Counted from the first letter of the stretch, positions 10,528 through 23,364 are shown. The stretch is 64,000 nucleotides of DNA from Trichobilharzia regenti (GCA_944472135.2 OX235270.1:116761842-116825841); one strand, 5' to 3'. Notes: generated by a model not told the origin, from the letters alone. Numbers and translations: made by a program.

Positions 10528-13037
10528 TGCAGCTCGGCATCATCAGACCCTCCAATAGTCCTTGGTCTTCGCCCTTACACATGGTGCCTAAAGCTGATCA
10601 TGATTGGAGGCCATGTGGGGATTACCGACATTTAAACAATGCCACAGTTCCCGACCGTTATCCTATTCCTCATCTTCATGATTTCTCCCTGACATTACAC
10701 GGAAAAACCATTTTTTCTAAAGTAGACTTGGTCAGGGCCTATCACCAAATACCAGTTGCCCAAGAGGATATCGAAAAAACGGCCATCATCACACCTTTCG
10801 GTTTGTTTGAATTTCTCCGCATGCCATTTGGCCTAAAGAACGCAGCACAATCCTTCCAACGTTTCATGGATCAGGTCACACAAGGTTTGGACTTTGTATT
10901 TGTATATATCGATGACGTTTTAATTGCTAGCTCGTCGCCCGAAGAACATACTGATCACCTCACCATCTTATTTCAACGATTTGAGCAATATGGAGTCGTC
11001 ATTAACCCCAAAAAGTGCATATTCGGTGTCTCCTCTATACAGTTTCTGGGACACCACATAACCACGAATGGTATTACGCCTACGGAGGAAAAGATAGAGT
11101 CCATCAAAAACTTCCCCGAACCAGATTCACTCAAGAAGGTCAGACGTTTTTTGGGGATGTTTAATTTCTATCGGCGTTTCATTCCTTCGTGTGCCTCCAT
11201 CGTCCAGCCGTTAACCGACCTCCTTAAAAATGATCCTAAAAAGTTTCAGTGGTCAGCTGAAGCACGCGAATCATTTTGCAACGCAAAAGATGCCTTATCC
11301 AGAGTTACTATGCTATCCCATATCAACCCCGAAGCGTCGCTTATTTTGTGCACAGATGCCTCCCAAGTAGCTGTAGGGGCAGTATTACAACAAAAGATGA
11401 AGGGCGAAGTCACCCCACTCGCATTCTTTTCTAAGAAGTTGGAACCGGCTCAGACACGATACAGCACTTTTGGGAGAGAATTGCTGGCCATATATCTTGC
11501 AGTGAAGCATTTCAGTTACTTACTACAGGGCCGGCATTTCACTATTTTTACTGACCACAAGCCCCTGTGTCATGCTTTCACTACTTCACTTGATAAACAC
11601 TCCCCTAGAGAAGCCAGACAGTTGGATTATATCTCCCAATTTTCAACCGACATTCAGTACATCAAAGGGGATGCGAACGTGGTAGCCGATTCTCTTTCAA
11701 GAAGTGACATTAACCAGCTCCAAACGTCGGTAGACATCAGTCTTGATCGTATGGCTCAATTACAAAAAGATGACGTTGAACTCCAAACCTGCCGCAGAAA
11801 CTCTTCCTTACAACTCAAAGATGTGCCTATCCCCTTATCAGATGCAACCATAGTCTGCGATGTATCTACCGGCACTAATCGTCCATTTGTCCCTCTCAGT
11901 TGCCGAAAAGCATTGTTCGAACATTTACATTCGCTTTCTCACCCTGGAGTACGCGCCACGGTCAGACTGATCAGCGAACGCTTCGTGTGGCCTAAAATGA
12001 ACTCTGACATTCGGAGATGGGCACGAGAATGTATCCAATGCCAATGCTCCAAAGTACACCGCCACACTATTACAACCCCGAAGACGTTTAAATTACCCGA
12101 AAGGAGATTTCAGCATATCCATATAGATATCGTGGGACCATTGCCAACATCAAGGGGATATACACATATCCTGACAGCGATTGATAGATTTACTCGTTGG
12201 GCTATTGCATGCCCCTTAAACGACATATCTGCTGAAAACGTTGCTTTAGTTTTTCTCGACCGTTGGGTGTCAAACTACGGTGTACCAACTACTATTACAT
12301 CCGACCGCGGTCCTCAATTCCAATCGACACTCTTTCGCGAACTGACGAGACTTCTGGGAGTGAAACATATCTCCACAACAGCCTATCATCCGGCAGCGAA
12401 TGGTCTAGTGGAAAGATTCCACAGACAACTGAAAAGCTCCCTGATGGCGCAGAATGATACATCTAAGTGGAGTGAATACTTACCTTTGATTTTACTTGGT
12501 ATCCGATCTACTATCAAAGAAGATTTAGGATGTACACCGGCTCAACTTGTCTATGGCACCAACCTAACCTTGCCTGGACAGCTAGTCCCCTCAGCCGATT
12601 CCACAGACGTGAACATTGCCGACTTCACTAACCGATTAACTAGACAAATGCTTCAACTTCAACCAACAGCACCTCGACAATCTCCCCGACGAGATCAGAT
12701 CAACAAACATCTACAAACTTGCAAATTCGTCTTCATTCGAGTCGACGCCATCAGAAAAGGATTGCAACCTCCATACGAAGGACCCTTTCAAGTTATTAAA
12801 CGTTCAGACAAACACTTTAACGTGAACAAGAATGGAAAACGAGAGACTATTTCCATTGATCGAATCAAACCCGCATACACCGACAACGACTTCGAATCTA
12901 CATCGGCAACTGCGCAATCAAATAATCAAACATCCGATTCCACTCCACCGGCACCAAGTCTTATCCTCCCTCCATATCAAACACGTAGTGGTCGGCAAAT
13001 CAGTAAACCGGCTCGCTACGTTCATTTTGAGGACTAA
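10494..13037 (+). CDS. pol: Gypsy reverse transcriptase-RNase H-integrase
   Basis: The open frame is 847 codons. Motifs in order: RT with FSKVDL (~75), PFGLKNA and the catalytic YIDD (~140); RNase H with LCTDAS (~285) and TDHKPL (~350); the integrase HHCC zinc region (~480-515, C..C in ECIQCQC); and the integrase core IDIVGP, DRGPQF and NGLVERFH supplying the D,D,E triad (~545-645). A short basic tail follows. The listed start is only the first ATG of the open block. The RT domain really begins upstream, in frame before the one-base lesion at 10471-10473. All catalytic residues I can check are present. Confidence 0.92.
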   Translation: MAAAKAEFEHMMQLGIIRPSNSPWSSPLHMVPKADHDWRPCGDYRHLNNATVPDRYPIPHLHDFSLTLHGKTIFSKVDLVRAYHQIPVAQEDIEKTAIITPFGLFEFLRMPFGLKNAAQSFQRFMDQVTQGLDFVFVYIDDVLIASSSPEEHTDHLTILFQRFEQYGVVINPKKCIFGVSSIQFLGHHITTNGITPTEEKIESIKNFPEPDSLKKVRRFLGMFNFYRRFIPSCASIVQPLTDLLKNDPKKFQWSAEARESFCNAKDALSRVTMLSHINPEASLILCTDASQVAVGAVLQQKMKGEVTPLAFFSKKLEPAQTRYSTFGRELLAIYLAVKHFSYLLQGRHFTIFTDHKPLCHAFTTSLDKHSPREARQLDYISQFSTDIQYIKGDANVVADSLSRSDINQLQTSVDISLDRMAQLQKDDVELQTCRRNSSLQLKDVPIPLSDATIVCDVSTGTNRPFVPLSCRKALFEHLHSLSHPGVRATVRLISERFVWPKMNSDIRRWARECIQCQCSKVHRHTITTPKTFKLPERRFQHIHIDIVGPLPTSRGYTHILTAIDRFTRWAIACPLNDISAENVALVFLDRWVSNYGVPTTITSDRGPQFQSTLFRELTRLLGVKHISTTAYHPAANGLVERFHRQLKSSLMAQNDTSKWSEYLPLILLGIRSTIKEDLGCTPAQLVYGTNLTLPGQLVPSADSTDVNIADFTNRLTRQMLQLQPTAPRQSPRRDQINKHLQTCKFVFIRVDAIRKGLQPPYEGPFQVIKRSDKHFNVNKNGKRETISIDRIKPAYTDNDFESTSATAQSNNQTSDSTPPAPSLILPPYQTRSGRQISKPARYVHFED

Positions 13038-13512
13038 CAAAAGAAAAATAATTAAAAATTATTATTATTTTTTTCGTTTAGACATTATCATCATGACCGT
13101 TAGTATTTCGTCGTAAACTTTGATGTTACTATCACTATTATTTATTTATATGTACCTCACCGAAAAAACAGGTAGTGTCCTTTCCAAAAACTACTGATCT
13201 TTAATCCATATTTTTTTTAATGTTTCTTTCCCCTCCTTAATTACTGTGTATTTACATATTTTTCTTTATACATTAAAAATCTATGTTCATGGTTAGTGCA
13301 AATTTAAGTGACATGACTTTCTATTTCAATTTTTATTGCTGAACTTATTGTATATGCTTTCAGACTTTACATGATTCACATACCTTCTCGCGTTTATGCA
13401 TGTTGTAATATATCCCTATTTTTATCCAAAAGTTGCTATTACTATTATTACTTACTTCATAGTTTTACGTATCATTTTCCGGTTGTCTCTCCGGACCTCT
13501 AGGGGGGAGCCG
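13038..13512 (+). other. Gypsy 3' noncoding tail and polypurine tract
   Basis: AT-rich, no supported gene. A purine run (AGGGGGGAG, 13501-13509) sits just upstream of the 3' LTR. The overlapping open frame at 12832-13116 is in another phase and looks like chance. Confidence 0.75.
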
Positions 13513-13992
13513 TGTTGAGTACGTAACAATGTGATTGTACACTTTTTAGGTACTTGTATAAATTCGAGATATTGTACATAATTTTTGTTTAAATCGCTTC
13601 TTGTTGAAATATACATAATTTCCGTGTACGATTGGAAAATACACTCTGCTGTTGGAGACTTCGTCTTCTCCCTGGTCACCTCTACTTACTTGCTCCACTC
13701 ACACCGTGTTGTAACTTTGGATTTATTGTAGGAGCCTACTACTTTCATCCGAAGACATTTCTACAACCGGAACACAGCAGCTACAGCAGACGCAGTCCAA
13801 ACAGTTAACGTGCCTGTGGATTATATAATTAATTTGTAGCCGAGGACTTACACTTTATAACCAAGTAATCCTTTTTGTTGCTATAACTCGTCACTGTATT
13901 TTTGGTAATATATTGTGATTTAACACTCCACTGACTTGGATTATTACTTTTATACTTGGAATGTTAGTGAACTCTAATATTAGTCCCCTACA
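13513..13992 (+). repeat. 3' LTR
   Basis: 480 bp, TG...CA, one visible difference from the 5' LTR. It is followed by the CGTC duplication and then satellite. Confidence 0.93.
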
Positions 13993-14727
13993 CGTCTCCT
14001 TAATAAAGGCTGTTTCTCAGAAGCGCTGGCTTGTGATTTCACATCATCATCATCATCATCATGATGTTCGTTTGCGGTGAGGTGAGAAGGATCTCACCAA
14101 TGACAAAATACAATACTGCTTGTATATCAGAATATTAAGGCGTGATGGTGACAACTTGCATGTGAAATGGAAGTAACAAGCGCGTGTGGAAGTAGTGAGG
14201 AGCTGTTGAATCAGTAGTCTAGTCTTCGAAATCCATATATAAGAGCAGTAATCATTGAGTCTCTTGACATTAGGACTGCATTTGACTCGTTCGAAACAAC
14301 CTCCCTTCGAAATGACTGTCAACGAGCAGTCTCCATGTGAGGTTTATTAACATCTCTAACATCCAATACAAAATCACCGAAGACAGAGTAGGGGAAAGGA
14401 TTGACGACGTCGCCATTCCTCCTCAACTCCTCTTCTATCGCTGGAACTGTGAAGAATGCAGATCTGGTAGCTGAAAAAGACCATTCAACCTTCACCATGT
14501 ACACGATATCTCCTCACTGTGCAATAAAATACAAGCTAACCAAATCGAAATGAATCATCAACAGTACTCATGTGCTTCACACCGTCGAAATCCAAAGTAC
14601 TTTTCCAATCAATCTAATTTAGCAGTCACTCTTGCAAACCAACTCTCCAACGTAATCGAGTTGGTGGTCAAAGTGTCATTAAGTCAGAAGGGATGAAACG
14701 CTCACTATCGAATATGGAATTTCAGCG
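13993..14727. repeat. Satellite array 1, remainder after the Gypsy insertion
   Basis: The unit interrupted at 8422 resumes here with the microsatellite, TATA-like box and minus-strand frames, and runs to GAATATGGAA. There the sequence abruptly departs from the satellite consensus. Confidence 0.9.
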
Positions 14728-15200
14728 AACCTCGGATATTTGTGGTTGTGATATTTTTAATTCTTCTGTCGTATTTTATTACTCGTCTTTTTTTTACTTT
14801 TTCTCTCTTTATTTGGATTTTTTTTCCATGTCTCTAATGGCTGCGTTTTTTTTATTGGTAATTCCTGATTTTGTGTGTTTTTTTTATTTGCTAATAAACG
14901 TTTTTTGTCCTTCTGTGTTTTTTTTCGTGTGGTGTATTTCGAGCAACACAACGTTTAGACACAATAGTAATCTCAAAGATTTGCAAGGATATACGTGTAC
15001 GCGATTTTGGTCAAATAAATTATTAGAATATATTTTTGAGCGGGACAGTGGTGTTTAACTATATCATTACGAAGTACGCACATAGCAGATGTAATCATCA
15101 TTGCTATCGTATTAACTTCGATAACTGCATCACATTTGTATTTATATATGCATATATTCACTGATATTTTTGTTCAAAATACTTTCGGTAAGCAGATCAT
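14728..15200. other. Unassigned T-rich sequence replacing the satellite interior
   Basis: About 14750-14960 is strongly T-rich on the plus strand, which keeps long frames open by composition alone. The rest is AT-rich. I recognise no gene or element. Confidence 0.5.
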
Positions 15201-15379
15201 TATTTGACTATCTCGTACAAGGGACAATGCAAATCAAATTCAAAGCTTTCACGGAATCAGGAGTTGTAGATAGATCACAAGCCGAGTTCAACACTCAAAA
15301 ATTGAAGGACCAGGCTACAAAGGACATCTTCACTGCAAGCACAAAGGACAAAGCTGAGACACAAATCAACACTAAGTAT
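15201..15379 (+). pseudogene. RTE-like LINE fragment (region after the endonuclease)
   Basis: The translated segment (FNTQKLKDQATKDIF...AETQINT) closely matches part of the minus-strand LINE at about 29350-29520. It is a ~180-bp piece lacking any catalytic motif. At its right edge it passes directly into satellite tail sequence. Confidence 0.75.
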
Positions 15380-15450
15380 TAGACCAAGGTAGAATAGAGG
15401 CTAGTAGCTGACACTACACCACCTAAGATAACGTCTCTTTAATAAATGCA
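15370..15450. repeat. Diverged satellite tail fragment
   Basis: About 80 bp match the last part of a satellite unit (GGTAGAATAGAGGCTAGTAG ... ACGTCTCTTTAATAAA) with a few substitutions. It marks the eroded edge of array 1. Confidence 0.8.
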
Positions 15451-15686
15451 GTCGCTGACAAGTTTTGCTGGAAAATTAGGATCATTGATGAAAATTAGTA
15501 GTAAGTTTTGTGAAGCCTCAGTAAAGTCTGCGTATCCGTTTACGCGATGAAGTATTTCCGACCTAATTCGCTAACGCCTACTTGATGTGTGATCATATTC
15601 ATGAATATATATTCTGACAACTACACAGAGAATACAGTTCACTTACAGTGAAAGAATTCCTTCCAGCTGTGACAAAAATACCTACT
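15451..15686. other. Spacer
   Basis: I see no gene, repeat or element I can name. Confidence 0.4.
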
Positions 15687-16042
15687 TGATAGGATCCCAC
15701 GCACTTTGTTACTGATCAATTATTTCAACGGCTGTTAATCTCGCATAAATGGTATATCATCATTTCCCACGCACTTTATTATTGATTATTACGATCAATT
15801 ATTTCAAATGTTGTTAGCTGTCTATATTGTTGTAAAAATGTATAAATACCATGTGTTGTTTTCCTAAATAAGTTCTTTGTCGTAGTAGTTGTACTACAAT
15901 ATACAGTCACAGGCCAGTCTTTGTCTTTTGATATTTGCGTGGTTTACTGAATCGGAAGGTACCACAAGCAGATAGGCATATTAGTCAGGCGCAGACAGAA
16001 CAAGGCGACAACGTCCTCATCTAATTCCCTACAGTTATAACA
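15687..16042 (+). repeat. 5' LTR of the second Gypsy element
   Basis: It starts TGATAGGATC and ends GTTATAACA. Its first ~155 bp match 20327-20482 with one visible mismatch. Primer-site-like TTGGCGACGGGG follows within a few bases. Confidence 0.82.
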
Positions 16043-16162
16043 AATTGGCGACGGGGTTTACCTTAATTCATTGCAGTTATAACAAGCAAGCGACCATGGG
16101 TTTTATTCTGTTCAGCGCAGCTATCGAACATTTTTGGCTGTGTTAATTACAACCCAATTACA

Positions 16163-19100
16163 ATGTCTATCTCTCTGGACGATCTCAAATCTATCTTGCA
16201 GCAGCAGCAAGTTCAGAATGAAGCAGCTCAACCAAAATTAATCGAAGCTCTCACTCAGAAGCTGTCCATTCAAGTTCCATCAACATCTCATTCAGACAAA
16301 CATGAAAGCATCTCAAGTTCCATCAGTGAGTTCAACTACGACCCAATATCTGGTCTCGTATTTGATGCACGGTTCAATCGTTACGAAAACGTTTTCCGTA
16401 TTGAATGCTACATGTTTGATGATGCTGCCAAAGTCCGATTGTTACTAGGAAAGCTTGGTACTGTTGAGCACAACAGATATGTTAACTTGATTCTGCCTAA
16501 GAACCCACGTGAGTTATCATTCGATAAGACAGTCACCGTTTTATCACAAATCTTTGGTGAACAGTCATCCATGTTCAATATTCGGTATCAATGTTTTCAG
16601 TTGACTAAAATGCCTTCCGATGATTCTGTCACTTACGCTGGCAAAGTGAACAAGGTAAGCGAAAGGTTCAAACCACACGAAATGACATCAGATCAGTTCA
16701 AGTGTTTGATTTTTATTTGTGGGTTGAAGAACCCAGAAGATACTGACATAAGAACTCGACTTCTGTCACTCGTGGAACAAGACCCGAAAATGACTTTACA
16801 AATGATGATAGCAGAATGCCAACGCTTAATCAACTTGAAGCACGATACTGCTATGGTGGAGTGCAAACGACAGTCGTCTGAATTTGGTTCAATTAACACA
16901 GTGAAAAGTCCTCCGATCACCGTTAAGCACACAGCACGTCAGTCTCAGAATTCAGCTAAACCTCCTTCAGTGTGCTGGCACTGTGGTTTGTGGCATTTTG
17001 TCAAGCTCTGTCCTTTCAAGAAACATAAATGCCGTAATTGTCACCGTTTTGGACATAAGGAGGGTTACTGTACACCGCAGAAAAATTCCTCGGTGAGGAA
17101 CAGAAATAGTCGTTTCAAGCCGAAACAATCTCCTCGAGTACAGACCATTTTCACAACTTCCAGAGTCGATTTCGCCAGCAAACGTAAGTACATTACACTA
17201 GGTATTAACGGCAAGCATATTCGTCTTCAGTTGGATACGGCATCAGATATCACCTTAATTTCCCAAACTACGTGGCGCAAACTTGGGTGCTCACAGATTC
17301 TGCCGACCGAGCATGTCGCTAAGAATGCCTCTGGAGATATACTGAAACTCGTTGGTGAGATAAATTGCGAGGTTCAGTTTGGTGAGCATCACTTCAATGG
17401 TGTATGTTACGTTACAAACTACCATGATTTAAATTTTCTTGGTCTTGACTGGTTAGACAAGCTCCATGTCTTCAATGTACCATTAAATTCAGTGTGCTCT
17501 AATGTTTCGTCCTCACTACATAACGTTGTTCACGGACATGTATCTGATCAGTCTCTCTTGCAACGCCTGCGTCAAAAGCACGCTTCTGTCTTCCAGGACA
17601 AACTTGGTTGCTGCAAATTTACCCAAGTTGTTTTTTCTTTAAAGCCAAACGCAAAGCCAGTTTTTCGTCCAAAACGTCCAGTTCCGTATGCTGCTGTCAC
17701 ATTGGTTGAGAATGAACTCGACAGACTGGAAGCATTGGGTGTCATCAAACCAGTAACGTATTCGCCCTGGGCTGCCCCTATAGTTGTTGTACGCAAAGCA
17801 AATGGTTCCATTCGCCTGTGTGCAGATTTCTCAACTGGGTTAAATGATGCTCTAGAGGATCATGCTTATCCATTACCAATTCAAGAAGACTTATTCGTCA
17901 AACTTAATGGTGGTAAATGTTTTGCAAAAATTGACTTTGCTGATGCTTACCTTCAAATAGAAGTTGAACCAAAGTCTCGAGAGTTGCTAACAATCAACAC
18001 TCATAGGGGTCTCTACCAGTTTACTCGCTTACCATTTCGTGTGAAACCAGCACCCGCAATTTTTCAGCAGATCATGGATACTATGCTTGCTAACCAACCT
18101 GGTGTTGCTGTCTACCTCGACGATGTGATAATCACAGAGAGTAGTAAGTCTGAATTGTTTGATCGACTTGACGCTGTGCTATCCAAAATGTCAGAGTTTG
18201 GGTGTTACCTTAAAGAGGATAAATGTACATTTTTCATGGATTCAGTAAAGTATCTTGGGTTCATTTTTGATCAACATTGACGTCGACCAGACCCAGAAAA
18301 TGTACGTGCTATTCAGAATATGCCCACTCCCACTAATGTTGCCACTCTGCGATCTTTCCTTGGCCTCATCAGTCATTACAGTGCATTTCTACCAGAGCTT
18401 CATCGCATACGTGCTCCACTGAATCGCCTGTTATCGAAAAATGCAAAATGGAATCGGTCACCTGAATGTCAAAATGCATTTAAAAAAGTAAAATCGTTAC
18501 TCCAGTCAGACATGCTGCTTACTTATTATGATCCAAGTCTTGAAATCATCCTTGCTGCAGATGCATCCGACTATGGTATTGGTGCTGTTATATCTCATCG
18601 TTTTCCTGACGGAAGGGAGAAAGCTATTGCACATGCATTTAGAACACTGAATACAACCGAACCCAAATATAGCCAAATTGAGAAAGAAGGTTTGGCGCTT
18701 ATCTTCGCAGTCAAAAAGTTTCACAAAATGCTTCATGGTAGGAAATTCACTCTATTTACTGACCATAAACCCCTGTTGTCGATATTTGGTTCGAAAAAGG
18801 GCATTCCAGTGTACACTGCGAATCGGCTTCAAAGGTGGGCCGTCATGTTACCGGGATATAATTTTGATATCAAATACAAACCTACCTCTGAATTTGGCCA
18901 GGTAGATGCATTATCACGGCTGCTAAGCCATCAGAAGTTGGAAAGCGACGATGTTGTTATCGCATCCATCTCTGTTGAAGATGATGTAAACAGAGTTCTG
19001 GTAGGCGCGACTCAACTTCTTCCGGTGACTGCAGTTGAAGTTGCCAGCCACACACTGCGTGATCCAGTTTTACAGCAAGTATCAAAGTTCATCCGATTTG

Positions 19101-20329
19101 GCTGGCCTCCACATGTTCATTCAAATGTTTTAAAACAGTTTTACCAGCGACGCCAACCCTTATCCATCGTTAATGAATGCATAATGTTTGCTGATCGTGT
19201 TGTGGTTCCAGCTAATCTTCGTAACGATATGCTTCGTCAGCTTCATACATCACATCCTGGTGTTGGGAGAATGAAGGCGATCGCTCGCAGTTATTTTTAC
19301 TGGCCCAACATCGATGACCACATCGAAGACCTCGTTCGCAAATGTAGTAAATGTGCTCAAGCATCAAAGTGCCCACGCAAGACAGAACTATGTTCCTGGC
19401 CACGACCAGACAAACCATGGTCTTGTGTTCATGTTGACTTCGCTGGACCGTTCAATAGTATGCATTTCTTAACATAAGTCGACGCGTTTTCCAAATGGCC
19501 AGAGATATTTCCTATGCATTCTGCCACATCAGTTGCAACAGTGTCCCACCTACGTCAACTATTCTGTCGTTTTGATATGCCTGATGTTCTGGTGTCCGAT
19601 AATGGATCTCAGTTCACCTCATCACTGTTCTCAGATTTCTGCAAACTGTTTGGCATCCAGCATATTCGTAGCCCCCTGTATCATCCCATATCGAATGCAC
19701 AGGCTGAATGTTTCGTCGACACCTTTAAGCGTGCTTATGCAAAAGCGAAGGGGGAGGGAACAACAGAAGAAATTTTGGATAGATTCTTGCTGCATTGTCG
19801 TACAACGCCAAATCCTTCCGCCCCAAATCAGTTATCCCCAGCGGAAATTATGCTTGGCCGGAAGATCAGAACTGCCCTTGACTCAATTAAGCCTAGGCAA
19901 GTAAAGCAGGGCTGCAGAAATACAAAAATGGAAAACCAATTCAATCGTCATCACGGAGCTAAACGTCGAGTTTTCAAATTGTATTAGCAAGTTTGTGTAC
20001 GAGATTTTCGCTATTCACCTCCGAGATGGATTCGATGACAAATAGTGGGACAGAAAGGATGGGTTTTATACAAAGTGAATGTAGAAGGACAGTTATGTGT
20101 CAGACACACGAAGCATATACAAGATGCGTCAGATAGACCCAACAATGGGAGACGAGACCTTACGTTAGAAGTATTAGTAGATACATTTAATCTTCCGCAG
20201 CCGGAAGCCCGGGACACAGATCACACTCTATCCAGTACCACGCGAAGGTCAACTCGACAAAGAAGAGCTCCGAAACCTTTTCAAATAGATCCAAAAAGCA
20301 AGTCCTACACTTTTTACGGGGAGAGGTGA
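16163..20329 (+). pseudogene. Gag-Pro-Pol polyprotein with in-frame stops
   Basis: One frame from the ATG at 16163 carries every domain. A Gag region is followed by two CCHC-type knuckles (CWHC...H....C and CRNC....H....C, ~275-310). A protease with the variant active site LDTASD follows (~355). RT has YLDDV; RNase H has AADASDYG and TDHKPL; integrase has the H..H..C..C region, VDFAGP, SDNGSQF and NAQAECF. The frame is broken only by stops at 18278-18280, 19475-19477, 19985-19987 and 20036-20038; there are no frameshifts. It cannot make complete RT or integrase. Confidence 0.9.
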
Positions 20330-20482
20330 TAGGATCACACGCACTTTGTTACTGATCAATTATTTCAACGGCTGTTAATCTCGCATAAATGGTATATCAT
20401 CATTTCCCACGCACTTTATTATTGATTATTACGATCAATTATTTCAAATGTTGTTAGCTGTCTATATTGTTATTATTATTAT
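20327..20482 (+). repeat. Truncated 3' LTR of the second Gypsy element
   Basis: It matches the start of the 5' LTR up to CTATATTGTT, then gives way to an ATT repeat, the 3' tail of the inverted LINE. Confidence 0.85.
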
Positions 20483-21963
20483 TGTATCCTTTAGTTCCTA
20501 GAGGAACATAGGGCTTCAGCTGCGCACCTCCATTGCCTTCGGTTTTCTGAAAACTTGTTCACCCTGCTCCAGGTCTGTCCACATGCTTTCATCTCCTCCT
20601 CGCATGACCTCCTCCAAGTCACTCTTGCACTGACGACCAACTCGCCGCCTCCCTTTCGGGTTCCACTCGAGCAATGGCTTGTCTAGTGATGTCACTTGAT
20701 GGTTTCCTCAGCGTATGGCCAATCCATCCCCATTTCTTCCTGCCTATTTGTTTCACAATCAGTTCCTGCTGTATTGGTTCGTCCATTGCCAGAGATCCCC
20801 CCTGTTGCTGATCTTTTCTAGCCATCTGATATTGAGTATTGAGCGAAGACAACTTTTAATGAAGGTCTGAAGTTTGTTTGAGGTGCTCTTTATGACGCGC
20901 TGGACAAGTCTCTGATCCGTATGGTGAGTAGCACTGACTTCACATTGGAGTTGAAAATCCGGATCTTATTTTCACTGCCATGCTGAGTGCTGTTGACCTC
21001 CACACAGATATGAGAGTAATGAAAGCTTGTCTTGCTTTTCCGATTCTGGCTTTGATATCCTCGTCAGTTCCGCCTGTAGTTGAGACGATGCTTCCCAGGT
21101 AGGTGAAGGAGGCTGTTTCTTTCAGGTTCTTCCCACTTATGCAGGGTGTTCTCTGTTGTCGTTGCTGTTGATGTTGGCCAGGAATCTTCATCACCTCTGT
21201 TTTATCTATGTTCACGTGAAGTCCTATCTTTGATGCTTCTGCCAACTTGTTACTTTTCACTTGCATATCTTCCAGTTTATGGGAAATCAGACATATATCA
21301 TCGGCGAAATCCAGATCCTCCAAGTCTTTTGTGTCAGTCCATTTTATGCCTGTTCCCTCGTTGGTTGCCGTTGTCTGTCGCATTATCCAATCTGTTGCAA
21401 TCAGGAAGATCATTGGTGATAGGAGACGGCCTTGCCTCACTCCCGTCCTCACTTCAAAGGCTTCCGTAAGTTTCCCGTTGTGGATTACTTGGCATGCAGC
21501 ATTGTCGTATAACTGTTGGATGAGATGTATAATTGTCGATGGGACCCCGTAGTAGCGAAGTAGTTCCCAAATGACCTCTCGATCGACGCTGTCGAAGGCC
21601 TTTTCAAAGTCGATGAAGTTGAATGAGGTGGAGAGGTGACAGCCATTCCAAGCTTTGTTCAATGATGATCCGTAGAGTGGCGATTTGATCAATACATGAT
21701 TTGTTTCTCATGAATCCGGCCTGTTCCGGTCGAAGTTTTTCATCTAGGGCTTGTTTGATTCTCTCCAGGATGATGTGGCTTAGTATCTTGCTTGGAATGG
21801 ACAGAAGCATAATTCCACGCCAGTTTTTACATTGACTTAAGTCTCCTTCCTTCGGTAGTTTGAATAAGTATCCTTTCTTCCAATCCTCGGGTACTTTGCC
21901 CTCCTTCCACACCTTTTCCAGTAGTGGTGTCATCAAGTCCACTGTTGTCTCTGGGTCTATTTT
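20470..21963 (-). mobile_element. RTE-like LINE, 3' half (RT end and microsatellite tail)
   Basis: Read on the minus strand, this is the distal half of a LINE whose 5' half lies at 28737-30345. The two halves are separated by the inserted plus-strand LINE. It ends in an (ATA)n/(AAT)n tail near 20470-20485, as RTE-type elements do. Confidence 0.82.
20600..21963 (-). pseudogene. RTE-like reverse transcriptase, C-terminal half
   Basis: Minus-strand frames carry the RT motifs PKEGDLSQCKNWRGI, FIDFEKAFDSVDR, GVRQG..LSP and the catalytic FADD box (near 21290). A C-terminal GWIGHTLRK segment lies near 20720-20745. The frame shifts near 21660-21690 and again between about 20850 and 20940, with further decay near 20650. 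The domain order and FADD box fit an APE-type LINE of the RTE/SR2 group. Confidence 0.82.
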
Positions 21964-21975
21964 CATAAACATCGA

Positions 21976-23364
21976 ATGACCTTGGCGGCCTGTTTGAATA
22001 TTTTTGGGCTACCACATTCCATGTACATTTTGCATCTATTTACTCGTATTTTATTGGTATTTGCATATCACATTATGCATTCTAATCGTATTATCTACCC
22101 TCGGGATTTTATAAAACGTTTTAAACCCAAAAACTTTCATATTTGCAATAAACTCAAGAAAAAGCACCATGGAGGTTGGCAGCGTGCCTTAAAATCTACA
22201 CCCATACATCACACCACTGTTCCAGTTATCATTAGTACCAACTGCCGGTCCCTGCCTAACAAAATTCTGGATTCTCAGTCTCTGTTGTCTTCTAGTACCT
22301 ACCACAATACTGGTATTGTCACTCTGCAAGAAACCTGGCTCCATGACTCATACGATAACAATATTGTGTCTCTAAACAATTTCAATGTTTTTCGATAAGA
22401 CCGTATTTGTTCCAAGAAAAAGTGTGGTGGTGTTGCAACTTTTATTCACTCAAAATGGTCCATTTCAAAAATAGTTTGTTTCAAATTCTCGAATGACTTC
22501 ATTGATTGCATCACTGTGAGATGTCGCCCGAAACACATTTCAAAATACAAATTCATTTATATTTCTAATGTTTATGTCTCTCCTGGCTGTACCATATTGG
22601 ATTTATCTATGTTCGCCGATGAATTCACCGCTTTTGCTGCAGCTTGCTTCGAGAACTCTTTATCAATAGTAACTGGCGACTTCAATGCTAGCGATTGCTC
22701 CTTCCTTATATCACTTGGTCATGACAATATTGTCAACTTTGCCACCCGTCTTGGTAAAACACTGGACCTGGTATTTATCAATGATGTTGGTATATATGAA
22801 GCTCACAAACGTGCTCCTCTACTTAATTCTGACCACTGCATCATACGTGTGCTGCCTAAAATATATTCCAAATCATACAAAGGTGTCCTCTCTCACCTCT
22901 ACAGTAAAGTTCAACGGAGATGCTACTCAAAAGACAACCTAGACAAGCTCAGATACATGTTGAAAGACACTAACTGGGACTTATTTACAGAACAAACATT
23001 AGATGAAACAATCACAAACACTACCGATTATCTTAAATTCTGTTTCGAAATATGTTGTCCTAAAGAAACATTATTCATCCGATTTGATCGCTTATCTTCG
23101 CCATATCTCAAAAAGCTACGTAGAAATAAAGAACTGTTGTTCAAAACTAATGATAAGCCTGGTGTAAAAAAGTTAAACATGCTGATAAAACTGGAAATAA
23201 AAAGACTAAGTGTTTTATATAATCAAAGATTTTTGTCATGTAAAACCCCTTCTAATTTGTGGAAACTTTTCAAAGAAATTACTAACGGTAAGCGATGTAT
23301 TTCTGTTCCATCTCTTAATGTTGACACTCTTAATAAATCTTTCATACGCTCTTCTGTTGATACC
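21976..23364 (+). pseudogene. LINE ORF2, endonuclease part
   Basis: The APE-type endonuclease is recognisable from STNCRSLPNK, LQETWLHD, GDFNAS (near 22677-22694) and NSDHCII. An in-frame stop (22396-22398) interrupts the domain. The same frame continues to 23364, where the TIR element is inserted, and resumes beyond it. Confidence 0.83.

Larger units (their letters stand above)
8423..13992 (+). mobile_element. Complete Gypsy LTR retrotransposon (CsRn1/Boudicca-like)
   Basis: The 5,570-bp element has two 480-bp LTRs that by eye differ at one base (13636). It is flanked by the 4-bp duplication CGTC (8419-8422 and 13993-13996); removing the element and one CGTC restores an ordinary satellite junction. 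Order: LTR, primer site, gag, protease, RT-RNaseH-integrase, noncoding tail, purine tract, LTR. The gag zinc motif has a CHCC spacing (CWYH...C...PC) as in CsRn1-type elements. One frameshift lies in pol at 10471-10473; otherwise the frames are open. The near-identical LTRs indicate recent insertion. Confidence 0.93.
15687..20482 (+). mobile_element. Second Gypsy LTR retrotransposon, 3' LTR truncated
   Basis: A different Gypsy family from the 8.4-kb element. It has a 356-bp 5' LTR, one long gag-pro-pol frame interrupted by stops, a purine tract (ACGGGGAGAGG, 20316-20326) and the first ~156 bp of a 3' LTR. That LTR is cut where the tail of the minus-strand RTE-like LINE begins. The missing remainder was not found next to the LINE's far end, so a target duplication cannot be tested. 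Confidence 0.88.

Noticed and set aside
14693..15058. 121-codon hydrophobic open frame
   Set aside because: It starts in satellite and runs through a T-rich tract that encodes Phe/Leu by composition; no motif or splice support.
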